A stretch of DNA of 64,000 nucleotides, taken from contig JAWWNJ010000058.1 in assembly GCA_037176885.1 (NCBI GenBank), positions 806,001-870,000 on the forward strand. Reading direction: 5' to 3'. Origin of the DNA: Favolaschia claudopus (lineage: Eukaryota > Basidiomycota > Agaricomycetes > Agaricales > Mycenaceae). Below the pieces are notes generated by a model, which did not search any database, was not told the DNA's origin, and saw only the letters and a list, made by a program, of their open reading frames with translations. The position numbers were made by a program, and so were the translations under genes. Positions 12,321 through 23,314 of the stretch are shown piece after piece. Positions within the stretch are counted from its first letter, which is position 1, and every line of letters begins with the position of its first letter.

Positions 12321-13657
12321 CATTCCGCTCTACTCAAACAGCTCGTTTTGTTCTTTATGGCGACGGGGCGTTTTTCATGAATCTAATATTCTCTCATCAT
12401 ACTCTACTCTCGCCGTCTCTGGCTGCAATCCTCCCCTTCGCCCCGGCCTTCTCTCTTCTGCAGACATCGCCAACATGGCAATACTCTTGCTTCTCATTCC
12501 ATTAATCACCCTCAACTCCCCTCCTTTCCGCTCAGCACGAGCTTTTCCAGTAAGCACTCTTACTTGGCTTTTACATTCAATTACGACACCCCCCGAGTTA
12601 GGACGAGATGAGTTAGGATTAGTTAAGCACCACTGTTTCCGTTTTCAACGAGATGAAAGCCCGAATTTCCCCAACGAAACGATGGCGAATACTTCTCGAA
12701 TACTATCAACACATTCTGTCTGACACCAAACAAAAACAACAACAAAAAAGTGGACTGGCATCTTGAAGGCTGCAAGTTAATACCACCGCCGCCAAGCGCA
12801 CACGCGTTTTGGCCGTAACTCCTGTCCTACTAGTAACCAGTGTCGAGGAATATATACCAATGGCTAGCCCTCCCTTCATATCGTTTCTTACTTGGTCATG
12901 TACCGTACTTGCATGGCAAGATCTAGAGCCAAACTACACGAAGTGTGCAGTACTGCCATCAATATTGGCCGAAAGTTGAAAGAACATCCAGGGCAGGGTC
13001 GTGGTCAGTTGAATTTCATACAACCGATGTGAGTAAGCTCGGCACAAACGCGCAAACTATCAGCTCAGGAAAAAGCAAAGTGCGCAATACATAGTACGGC
13101 TATTGCGAATGGCCGCAACAAAATTCGTTTCGTGGCTGTTCAGACGTGGCATGGATCGCTTGGACGGTGACTGAGATACAGGGAATGGACTCACCGTGGA
13201 AAACAGTAATGACAGGAACCTGAGATGGCCATTCCCAGCGCCGCAGGCCCGGGGGCAGCCAACGCACGGTACTTTTGGTTCAGCCTCGCGACCTGACCAG
13301 ATTCCAAGGATTATGCGACAATTAGGTCACATCCGCGAAGAGCTCACTTGGGTTTGCAAAGCAACTATTTCAGCTTCAGCTTTCTGCAGCCGCTGGACGT
13401 TGGAGGAGGAGGAGGAGGAGGATTGCCTGCGCGGTCCCACATTTGAAACAGCAGGGGGCCGTACTACATACATCGGCGTGTAATGTATGCTACGGATGTC
13501 CTTCATCGCCGTCGTTATGAACAGCCCACTTATGTTTACCTACTTCCACCTGTTCCCGAGAAAATGAGAAGCAAGGAAATAAGGAAACGTGTTACCGTCT
13601 CGCGACAATTGATGCTAAAGGACATGAGCGGGGACTGATATGAGTTAACGGCATGTT
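12321..13657. other. Intergenic
   Basis: No supported gene. A GGA/GAG triplet run occurs near 13408. A short sequence (GCCGTACTACATACA) is shared with 11308, probably chance or old duplication. Confidence 0.45.
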
Positions 13658-14640
13658 TTATTGACTATCTGCTCGAAGGAAATGCGATGGGGGTACCCAT
13701 ATTTCCTTCGCTTTGTACAGCTCAAAGACATCATACACAAGCTTTGCTACGCGCGCCGTGAGATTGTGATTGGCCACCAAAGCCAGAAGGAAGTCGTAAG
13801 CTGGGACACTGGTAAGACGCCTCAGGTCCGGCTGCGACATGAATACATCGCGTAAAAAATCGGCGCGAAGTCGGGAGAGGGAGGGATGGCCAGAGCAGAT
13901 CAGCAGAGCATGGCATTCGTCTTCAACACCAGCATGGCAGAACCGACACAACCGCAATTCCCTTTCAACATACCGCCACGATCGGTTCGCGTGTCGGAGC
14001 TCTTCTATTGCAAGTTTGTGATCCGAAACCAAAAAGCGCGTGTAGGCAACTCTGTGGGACGGGTTCACCAACCGAAGATAGTGGCGCAATCCGAGCGTCA
14101 CGAGTCTCCCAGCATCGTCGCGTTCGAGGCGGTGCTTGAGGAACTGTGTCTTGACGAGTGTTGAAACTTGCATCTGCAAGTCGCACTCGCAAGCCGACAG
14201 CACCCTGTCCATAACTTTTTCGATACTTCGCGCCGTGAGCAGCGAATCTAGGGAGATATGGACGGGAGAGGGAAGTGACGCTAGAACCCAACGAATATCG
14301 GAGGACCAGGACGGCAAATTCGCTACAGCCAGTCGAAAGGATTCTCTGAATGCTGCACGAGTCAGGTCGTCTTGTCGATCGATTCCAACGAGGTAGATTG
14401 CGTAGCCTAGAGCAAGAATAGCACGCCGATACCGAACGGGGAGAATACCAGTCTCCGTGAATAGGACTGAAAGCATGCAGCGGGGGCTAAGATCAAGAAG
14501 ACGCCGCAGAAAATGCTTTTGCGGGGTCTCGAGCTCGCCGACCAAGGAGAGATCCGTATCCAGCACAATCTCACAGCCCGAGGTAAGGTGCGGGTCTACT
14601 CGAGCCTTGTATAGTTGTAGCCCTTCCCGTGTTTCTCATC
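13658..14640 (-). mobile_element. LINE ORF2 C-terminal fragment, 5'-truncated
   Basis: An open frame of 302 codons ending at 13658 extends upstream to about 14640 as LQLYKARVDPHLTSGCEIVL. The 'LYKARVDPHLxxGCE' block is the thumb/linker that follows the RT domain in Agaricomycete LINEs. Further on are HRVAYTRFLVSDHKLAIEEL and a Cys/His knuckle CRFCHAGVEDECHALLICSG, with cysteines spaced C-x2-C then H and C. The frame is uninterrupted to its stop, so this insertion is younger than the one at 11.6 kb. An upstream stop closes the frame near 14640 and no RT catalytic motif (xADD) is present, as expected for incomplete reverse transcription. No RNase H domain is seen between linker and knuckle, unlike the element at the right edge, so they belong to different LINE lineages. 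Confidence 0.68.
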
Positions 14641-16925
14641 TAGAAGCGATTGTGAGTGATCGCAGGTGCAGATATAAACACATCTACTATACGTTAGGGT
14701 TTACTCGGCCACCCAAGAGATCGCCTCGCCCTGCTGCAACCTTATAGGTATAAGAAGGTCCCATTGATATACACAGTTATAGACTAGTATCCTGGAACTG
14801 CGCTGAGCAACTTTCCGCTAAAATACGTGGGGAATTGAGCACACAGTGAATATTTTGTTTCGATCGGGCCAACAATTGCAATTGATGGCTTAGTCGGCCA
14901 CCCGCTATTTTCCGCAGTTCTTGACCGATTCCCGGACTTCAAAGATATGCAGTGGGTGTAGTGACATTGAAAGAATGTTCCTATGCACTTAAGAGCGATA
15001 TACAACCTACGATGGTGCTGTAAAACCCAACTCATAATGTGGTCGGGACCTCTAAAAATAGACCACTGCAGGGAACTTGCCCATTGCCTACCAGTGTGCA
15101 GTCCCATTAACTCAAATGGGATAGATATCTTAGCTTTAGGTATTTAGAAAGAAATCTGAGCACTCTCGAGGCCGCCGTGGCCCCATGTTTCCCTCGAAAA
15201 AATTCCGTCAAAGTGGGTTCTAGCTTTCGACCACTTCAAAGTCATGCCTCTCAGCGCGAGCCAAGGCAGCGGAGATAAATTTTGACATACCATACATATG
15301 ACAGAAACGCCGGAAAGGAATGCCATCCCCAACTCCTCAATGTATAGTAGCGATATGTCGACCGTGAGGAGGGTAGTCAAAGACAAGGTACAGAATTTTG
15401 TAGTTGGCGCTCGTCTGCGTTCATGTGTTGATTACATCAAGGTATTCCATTGTAAGCCTATCTGGTGCAATTCCGACGACTTGTGGCTTGAAAATGCGCC
15501 CACAACGACTTCAATCGGCCCAGAAAGTGTGAAGCTAGCGAGGACGCAAGGCGTGGGTGTCCGGTAATGTCAAGAAAACCGGGTTCACACGTCCCGGAAC
15601 GACGACGCCGATGCCATAACTGTTGATCGCATCGCTCAATTCTCGCACAACTTGTCCTGCGCCATCGTCTAAGTCGATATTGTGTCCCTGGACCCGAATC
15701 ATACACTAAAACACTCAGTAGCCTACATAAAACGCAAATGGCCGAGTAAGGGGGGGTGGCCGACTAACCCCTCGCTGATAGTACCATGATTCGCAGGTGC
15801 TCAAACTTCGATTCGCTAGCTTGATCTGGGGTTCGACTGTAGGGGGATCGTGGACCTTTTAGAAATTGTGCATCCAACATAGAATACGGCCACTGTGAAT
15901 AGATTTGTGTCGATGGAGAGAAGGGAAGGTGCTTGGAATGTGACCGATAGTACAAGAGGCGCCACTTGCTTGACTGCACATCGAAACCGGCCTCTTGAGA
16001 AGGTGAGGGGTGCCTTCCGGCTCTTAGCGAATTTGTGAGGTCGGAATATCAAAGGCACAGGATGTGGGGACGTCGAAAACAGGAACCGCGAGCCCAGAAC
16101 TTGAATTGTCGAGAAGCAGAAACTCTCTGAGTCGGAAGCCACTCTTCAGTATTCATCGTCTGCCATTTTAATGGCTCTCCATACTCGGAGTCAAACAGAC
16201 AGACTGCGACAGACATGACAGACATGATTAATGAGCCGTAATACAGTGATACGTCCATCGACGCGACCAGCAAAGCACCTGTGTCAGCTTGCTCGTTCCT
16301 CACCTCGCTCGCCCTGCAAGAAAAACGCTCCGGCTTTTGTCCGATTTCTCTCTCTCTCTCTCAGTCTTCACCATGGAAAGGATTGTTTGAAGCACAACGC
16401 AGGTAGTCAGCGCGTCAGAAGAAGTTATCCCGATACCAGCGCACTCATCTACATCTACGGCAAAGGCTCTCGAGGAAGGTGCAACGCAGGTGCTAGAGGT
16501 AGAGGAGAGAGTATTGGTGGCAGAGGTGCCGAAGCATCGCAACACCAGGTCAGCAGTCTCAGCAGGACCCGCACGATGACTCAAGCGGCTCGGTCACGGT
16601 GGATGACGAGGCGAGTACGGCGCCTACCAGCCTCCAGGAGATATACAGACAGAATTTGTTCCTCCTGCTTTTTGCAAAGCACGTTTTTATTGGTGTCTGT
16701 TTTCTTAGCGAATTGATTTCTTGCAGGCGCTCAGTGTCGTCCGCGAACTGATCGATTCGGAGTAGGCTGAACAAATGGTGCTTGTCACAAATATCTAGTA
16801 CAGTCTTCACTATCTCGAAAGCGTACCATCACAATGTTCATAAGCCTATATCTAAACCTTCCGAGATAAGAACAATTATGAGAAAAGAAATCCATACTGC
16901 ATAGGTTGCCGGGAGGCGGCAGCAA
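14641..16925. other. Intergenic
   Basis: Only short open frames on both strands. Nothing recognisable apart from a (TC)n run at about 16349. Confidence 0.5.
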
Positions 16926-19900
16926 TCAATAGTCGTCTTGGTCGTCCTTGTTTTCAGGCAAGGAATTTGCAGGCCATGTCAAGACATAGAGAGGTAATGG
17001 TCGAGCCTGTGTAGCCCCGAGATGCCGCTTTCTGGCAGGGGATAAACCTTGAAGCCAGACTGGATTGTAAAAATTGATGGGCAAGTTCGCGATAGGACGA
17101 CGTAAACTTGTTGGAGCTTTTCCGTGGGGTAGACGCAGGCGCCGATGTGGACGATTGCCAGGCATTTGTTCGCCGTAGGCAGTGTGTCTGGGCCGGTGAA
17201 GATCTATCCACTTCAACAGGCGAATGATGTCAGGACTCCTCCAGTCTTTGGCCGAAACAGTGCAAAGGTTGTTGTCAGATTCGTTTGCGCTTTCATCCGT
17301 ACTCATGCCATCTGTCCCGAGTAGACTGACCATTTGGAGGAGAAGCTCGACTGTATCATGACCATCGGCTTGTATCATGGTCTCCAGATTGTCAGAAGCC
17401 CAGGCCTTTCTTCTGCGAAACAGCTAAACATGACGCGTTAGTTATCCTTGCGATAACATGTAAGCCCCTACTCACGACACGTCGACGCTCTCTCCTGCGA
17501 TTTCTGGAGAATTTTTTTCGTTGGAGATCCGGCCTTCCAAGCTGCCGAACCTGAACCATGATTGCGTCGCGCATAGTCTCAAGCCGCTGGCGAAATCGAG
17601 TACGGATATATTCCTGATCCATTGTGTGCTCTGGATGCTCATCACGAAACCGATCCACGAAGAGATCTTCCAGAGCGAGATTCCATGGACTTCTGAGGTC
17701 CTCCCAGCAAGGACGAAACGGTTCCAAAGCAGGGGAAACTGCGTTATCAGCCTGATTTCCATAGGCCACAGCTACTTCCCGAGGGGTAAAGTGACCCCTC
17801 TGTATAGCATGACCGATACATCCGTCATTCTTGATGCCCATCAGAGATTGAGTCAAAGACCTAATTGCTTTCTAATAACCGTTAACGTCTGCTGCCCGAA
17901 ACAAACAATGAAAAGAAACCTTGATTGGGTTCAAAGTCTGATCGCGCTTCTGCTCTTTGCGCGATAAGAGAAATTCTCCTGAGCGAGTACTATGTTTCGT
18001 GCTCGCTGGTCGATCCATGACTTGACGTGAACGATTGGGAGCTGGGGATGGCCTTCGCCCAGCTCCCGTCAAAAAAAATCCTGCGGTAGCTGTGTGTAAA
18101 TGTTAGGATCGAAAGTGGGGGGATGTTTGTTCGTATGTTCGAATGTTCTACGGTTGTTCGTCGAACTGTGTGACTCATGATCAGCGTACGTGGATTGTGG
18201 AATTGCAGCGGCGTGTGTGAATGTGAACGTTGAGTTCTGTTCTGTTCTGCGTTCAAACGATCTACAGTCGTTCGTGGAACTGTGCCGATCAGAGTACGCA
18301 GGTTGCGGGAGTCGGTTGGCATCTCCGAATGGGGATGCCGAGTTGTGGTCTATTCGGGGGAGCTTGCTATGCGTAGTCCCCAAGCTATGATACTGCCTCG
18401 CCGGGGGTGCCGCCAAAACTTGCGGGGAAGGCGAAACCAGCGGAGACGTTCCGAGGACGTGTTGCAACACGGGAACCGAAGGCTCAGTCGCAGAAGTCTG
18501 ATTGGGCAGTGGTTGAGGATAAGCATTTGTCTCAATGATGAGATGGTCATCCTGCAATTACGGGCCAATAAGCAGTATGCTTTACTCAGCACAATACGTA
18601 CCAATTTATAATCGCTTTGCAGTTTATCCAGGTCGTTCATTAAACGACCGCCATATTCCCGAATGCTCTACGAGGAGTTCAGATATTGCTTTTGGTGTTG
18701 TGTATTCCCTTCTTACCATAGATTGAGACCAGAGATTGTGGTGATGAGTTGGGTGGGATATGGTGGCTTGTTGCAATCTTCCATTTATTATATCCAATCG
18801 TGTTTCGAGTTCTTTCACTTTAGCCGTCCAGTTCGCTGCATCTGACTTGATCTGGAAGTAGATTCTGTTAGTACCCCTTCATACCTAACCTGTTTTGGGC
18901 CGCACCGCACCTGATTTTCGTATATTGTTTTCTGGCGTATGAACTATTCAATGGGTGGTCACTTGCAAATGAAATATTTGCGGCATGCAAACCTCGTCGC
19001 GCTTAGCATCCAGCGAGCTTTGAAACTTGCGACGTATCGCCTCGTCGCTTTGGGTGATCCTAACTCGGAGATCGCTGTCGACCTTGGATTTGAGCTAGAT
19101 TATTGAATGTTATGCCAAGTGACAAAATCCCGTCACGGAATCATACCTGGCTCGAAAATTCCCAGTTTCGCTGAGACTCGCGCAGACGATTCAGCTGGCA
19201 GTTCATGCTTGTTATAAAGAGAGAGAATTTCGGGATATGTGCTCGCCTGACTCAACAGAGCGTCTTTCTCTGACTCTTTTTCTCGCAGCTGCTTATGCGC
19301 AGCCTCAAGTCTTGAGGCCCACTGTCAATCCGCTTTAACGCAGACAACGTTGACGAAAACGAGCTTACCTTCTGGCGAACTAGACCGGCTGTTTTCACTT
19401 GATTGGTTTCCAAAGCTTCAATTACCTTTGGATGTTTCTACGCAGATATTGTAGAGCATGAAAGTGAACAAGATATCAGAGATTCTGACCATGTCTTCAG
19501 TTGCCAAAGCTCGTTGCAGATGCTCTTTCTGCAGTCTGGCCTGTTCTAGATCGGCAGAAGCCCTGGCAATCTCGTGCTTGAGTTGAGAGTTTTGGTTCGC
19601 CACCGTTTGCAGCTGGTATTCAAGGGTTGCAGTTCTGTCTTGTGCCTTCCATCCCGCTGATTACACGCAGAAACGATGAAAGGCGACGAGTGATCTCACC
19701 TGTTTCCATACTTCTCTTTGCGCTTCTAGCTGGCTGTTAGATTGTTCTAGCTCTCTCTAAGACAGAATTAGCCTAAAGTACGCTATCGTGAGAAAATAAC
19801 CTGTGCGACGTCCAACTGCCGATCCCAAGAGCTCGAATGTGCATTGATCGTCACCTGGTAACAAGGTAAGCTCACCTCGTGCTGGAGATTAGGTGCCGTC

Positions 19901-20368
19901 TGTGTGTTTCGCTAAACTGTGCTGCCTCGTGGATGTTAAGGCGAAGTAACCCACGCTGATATCGTTGTGGAGTGACACGATCCTCCCCCGCAGCTCACAA
20001 GTCTGCCGCCGTGCAAGTTGGATGGTCATCGCAAACAATTGGCACTGGATCTCACATGCAAATCCGAAGGCGGCAATATACGAGGCTTTTTCAACAGATA
20101 AGAGCTTCGAAGCAACACATCCAGCTAACTTCACCTGATGTTCTATCTGAGGAGTTGGCTGCTGTCAACGTCCTATGAGCCTGGGCCGTTAATGTATATA
20201 TACCTCTTGAGGTTGCACGCTCTGAGGCGAATGGTCTTGAATATTTCGAACAATGTCTTGGGCTTCCTCTTCGTCGGAATCCGAATCCGACGATATACCT
20301 GCTGGCAGATCCGAGTCCGAATGGAAAGACATACTGGGCGAATTATTGAAAGCCTCGAGTTCATCCAT
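16926..20368 (-). CDS. Large multi-exon orphan protein: acidic N-terminus, coiled coil, conserved C-terminal domain
   Basis: The start at 20368 reads MDELEAFNNSPSMSFHSDSD, followed by a SDSDSDEEE acidic run. A series of small exons (about 30-150 nt) then encodes a heptad-rich coiled coil, for example RELEQSNSQLEAQREVWKQ, ADLEQARLQKEHLQRAL and KVDSDLRVRITQSDEAIRRK. After a Ser/Pro/Thr-rich linker comes QTLNPIK|KAIRSLTQSLMG, then DLRSPWNLALEDLFVDRF, RKKFSRNRRRERRRV, LLGTDGMSTDESANESDNN and finally NLPINFYNPVWLQGLSPARK near the stop. A poly-T site at 18070 looks like a frameshift, but a GTAGAA..CACACAG intron with a CCTAAC branch site restores phase exactly. The C-terminal order ('LM G...SPWN...F..RR....LG.DGMS.DES...GLP..FY...W') is a widespread Agaricomycete family of unknown function that I have often seen near transposons. 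Function unknown; the acidic and basic segments suggest a nuclear protein. Confidence 0.7.
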
Positions 20369-21230
20369 TCCGGGGGTGTCGTGAACAGATGACGAACGTG
20401 AGCAGTGTTATATAGGAAGAGGAGAGGTAGGAGATGAGTGAATTCAAGGGATTTCGTCCTAAAGTTCTTGGCCGTAAAATGAAATGAGTCCAAAATAGGA
20501 TGAAGGGGAAGATTAAACCGAACAAGGGTCCGGGATTGAAAGTGTCCCCAAGTCGAAAACGCCAATTCAACGATTGTTGTTGCATGATTGGCGCAGAAAA
20601 CAAGCAAGTTTCCGTAGCAGTCTCCGGATGAGCCCAGCGCAGCCATGGGATCCAGGGCTTTTTGGTAGGTTTTTTCTTTTGCATCGGGGAAGCCGTTGTT
20701 TGGGCGCTTCTAAAAACTCAACGAAAAACTTAGAGTTTTGGGAAGGCGATAATAAGTAAGACCTCCCGAAACTTAACCTTCCAGATTTCTGTCAGCCGAA
20801 AGATTTCCAGCAACAGTTTGTGATTCAGACTCACTGAGACTACTCGGCCCAGCCCAACTAGAGCTGCTCAATTCTTAGCTTGAGCCTGGCTCGCGCTGGG
20901 TGGACGGAGAATGATGATTCGTACTAGGCTCAGCCCGCTTTCTGGTACAATGAGAAATGCCCCTCCCCTTTCTTTAGCACGAGGTTAAACGGTAATTTTC
21001 AGAGCGCACAAAACCAAGTCTACCCAGTTCTGTCCTAGTAGCAACGACAGACAACGAAGAGGCTTTAGGTAAGTTTGCAAGGAGCCTGGACTCGAGACGC
21101 AGCGGCATCACGCGCCGGCCCGGCCATAGTACACGATCACGCGTCGCAGCTCACTCTTTCCTAAGTGCGCCCCGCATAGCGTCCTCAATACCTCCCTAAA
21201 TCGCTTGATCTAATTTGATGTCGTATTTAC
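20369..21230. other. Intergenic, 5' flank of the coiled-coil gene
   Basis: No supported gene. Upstream of 20368 the minus-strand frame stays open as the predicted 5' leader, without another ATG in a better context. Confidence 0.4.
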
Positions 21231-21358
21231 AATATCTCAGGAATGTTCCGCGTAGATTTTTTGATTTTGTCCTTGATTTTTTTTACAGAAATGCAGTACA
21301 ATGGCCAATAAAATATCAGGACAAAACGTAAAAAATCTGCTCGGGACATTCCCAAGAG
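21231..21358. repeat. Imperfect 50-bp inverted repeat (hairpin/MITE-like)
   Basis: The left arm (21231-21286, ending in a T-run) and right arm (21308-21358) are imperfect reverse complements. The right arm has AAAAAATCTGCTCGGGACAT, matched by ATGTTCCGCGTAGATTTTTT on the left. The loop is about 20 nt. No target duplication was recognised. It sits 65 bp from the larger foldback element. Confidence 0.55.
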
Positions 21359-21416
21359 AGTGGAATTCTGAGACTATCCTCACTCAAACTTTAGCCAAAA
21401 TGTCGCTCGTGAGTCG

Positions 21417-21422
21417 TTGGAG
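21417..21422. repeat. Left target-site duplication TTGGAG
   Basis: TTGGAG directly precedes the left terminal inverted repeat (TATGACGTTCCG). The same six bases follow the right terminal repeat at 22898-22903. Confidence 0.6.
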
Positions 21423-21522
21423 TATGACGTTCCGAATGTCGCATAAATCAAACCACAAAAAAAAACTTTTGAGAGTCCTTGGATAAGCTTCATACTGCAG
21501 GATCTCAAGGTAGGGGTGTCCA

Positions 21523-21873
21523 CATCAGCATTTTGACAAATATCTTGTGACTTGTTGCGGCTTGTCAGCTTGTCGGCAAGGTGACAAGCCCGCAAGCCTC
21601 CAAAAATCCTTCTATTTCAACACTGTGCAAGGTCAAAACATGGCTGAACCAACCTGAAATCATCATAGGATGTCTTTACGATGCTGCTCTAGCCAAAACT
21701 AATCAAGCTTGAGCCGAAATGCCGGTGATTTTCAGGGCCAATTTCCGAGCTTGCTGTTCCGAGGAGATACCTTGTGAGCTTGTGAGCCCGTGAGCTTTTC
21801 CGAGCTTTTTCGGCCTTTTTTGACCTGGTACGGGCTCACAAGCTCCCACAAGTTATGTGTCAAAACTCTGATG
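21523..21873. mobile_element. 351-bp MITE nested in the left arm of the foldback element
   Basis: It begins CATCAGCATTTTGACA and ends with the reverse complement of CATCAGAGTTTTGACA, with terminal repeats of about 26 bp. It is flanked by CA on both sides (21521-21522 and 21874-21875). The right arm of the host element preserves the unoccupied sequence GGTGTCCAAGAGGTCTCC, while the left arm has the same sequence split exactly here. This is direct evidence of insertion. Internal CTTGTGAGC-type repeats make the element partly self-complementary. There is no coding capacity. Confidence 0.78.
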
Positions 21874-22023
21874 CAAGAGGTCTCCCCTCGCTGGAAAACG
21901 CCAGTTTCGCGGTGGAACTGTGAACATGTTCATCGGGGCGAAGCTTGAAAGCTCCGATTTGATCAAGTCGGGAATCACCGCCGGTTCGGATTTAACGGAT
22001 CTGTCTTCCCCACCTACCCAAGT

Positions 22024-22194
22024 CACGCCGAAAAAAACGAACTTTCGGCTGACCCGACCTACATCCCGAAACAATATGTGACGAATGCCGAGATTATTCC
22101 CATTGGTCCGGGATGTGCCGCCCCGACAGGAAGAACCTCGGCAATCTTTCGGCATGTCAATCGGGTCAGCCGAAAGACCATTTTCTTCGGTGTG
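22024..22194. mobile_element. About 171-bp inverted-repeat element inside the foldback interior
   Basis: The left end is CACGCCGAAAAAAACGAAC continuing into TTTCGGCTGACCCGA. The right end, reverse-complemented, is CACACCGAAGAAAATGGTC continuing into the same TTTCGGCTGACCCGA. The terminal repeat is about 35 bp. No clear target duplication was found, so the exact borders are approximate. Confidence 0.6.
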
Positions 22195-22897
22195 AGTGCA
22201 ACGCTTTTACTTGGCTGTACTTACTGATAAAGTAAAGCTATAAAATTGGTTCTATTGGTACCCTTGGCTCTCGTGTTTGCTCCGCATTTGCTGGAAAAAA
22301 TCAAGTCTGAAGAATGCCGAGATAATCAGCATCACCAGCTGTCACGGCACGAGGTTCGTGACATAACGCGACGAAAATTGTCCATCATGGACAGAACTTT
22401 CAACACGTTCCGGATGGTACTCAAATCGGCATCGGGTGTATGGGATAACTGAACTAGACTCTCAAGCAGGAAACAGCAGATGAAATGCCAATCCTCAGAG
22501 TAAATTTTGAAATCTGCTGTGCATCCTGAAAAGTGGGGTTGTAGGGGAGGCACTGATTCAAAGTGACTGGTACCCTGCAGCAAGTAGCCAGGATGCAGCT
22601 TCCATCTCAAGCAGCTTGCAGCAACTGAGCAAGTTCGACGCGAGCCGCGCCGACAATAGGTCCGCTGAGCGGCGGTGATTACCGACTTGATCAAATCGGA
22701 GCTTTCAAGTTTCGCCCCGATGAACATGTTCACAGTTCCACCGCGAAACTGGCGTTTTCCAGCGAGGGGAGACCTCTTGGACACCCCTACCTTGAGATCC
22801 TGCAGTATGAAGCTTATCCAAGGACTCTCAAAAGTTTTTTTTTGCGCCTCAAGTTTTTTTTTTGTGGTTTGATTTATGCGACATTCGGAACGTCATA

Positions 22898-22903
22898 TTG
22901 GAG
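22898..22903. repeat. Right target-site duplication TTGGAG
   Basis: Direct copy of 21417-21422, immediately outside the right inverted terminus. Confidence 0.6.
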
Positions 22904-23314
22904 CACTGCGGGGCGTACTGATTTTGCCAGGTTTTGAGTGATGGGAGCCCTTACATAAATATCGGGCTCAGCGGTGGAATCAGGAGTTCACACAAAGTTT
23001 CGAAGGAAGAAAAATTGGCCCAAAGAAAAGAAAATGTTTGTGTTGTGAAAAGTGGCCGCTGAGTATGAGAAAACTGTATTCCGAGTCACGGGAAATACAT
23101 ACAGACCTCCGACGTAGGGAACCGAGCGAGATGGTACATACATACTAAACTTACTAGATCTCCGATCCCGTCGTCGCGCGAGCCGTTCGCTTGACGTCTC
23201 TTTGCGTCAATTAAGTCCACCGTGTACATATGTTACAAAATTTCGAAAAAGAAACGCGATAGACTTTGTATCATCGCATTGTACTGGACCCCGCTTGGAC
23301 CGTCGATTTCCCAC

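Larger units (their letters stand above)
21423..22897. mobile_element. Non-autonomous foldback element with about 210-bp inverted ends, 6-bp TSD
   Basis: The outer ends are TATGACGTTCCGAATGTCGC and its reverse complement. The inverted arms are about 98 bp (21423-21520) plus 110 bp (21874-21983) on the left and about 227 bp (22671-22897) on the right. The left arm is interrupted by a 351-bp insertion. The right arm carries a 19-bp local duplication in its A/T tract. The interior holds another inverted-repeat element at 22024-22194. No transposase frame is present, so mobilisation would need an enzyme in trans. The 6-bp duplication does not point to one of the standard fungal superfamilies that I can name with confidence. 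Confidence 0.75.

Noticed and set aside
18060..18080. Poly-T frameshift in the coiled-coil gene
   Set aside because: A canonical intron with a CCTAAC branch site ending just upstream restores the frame, so no mutation is needed.
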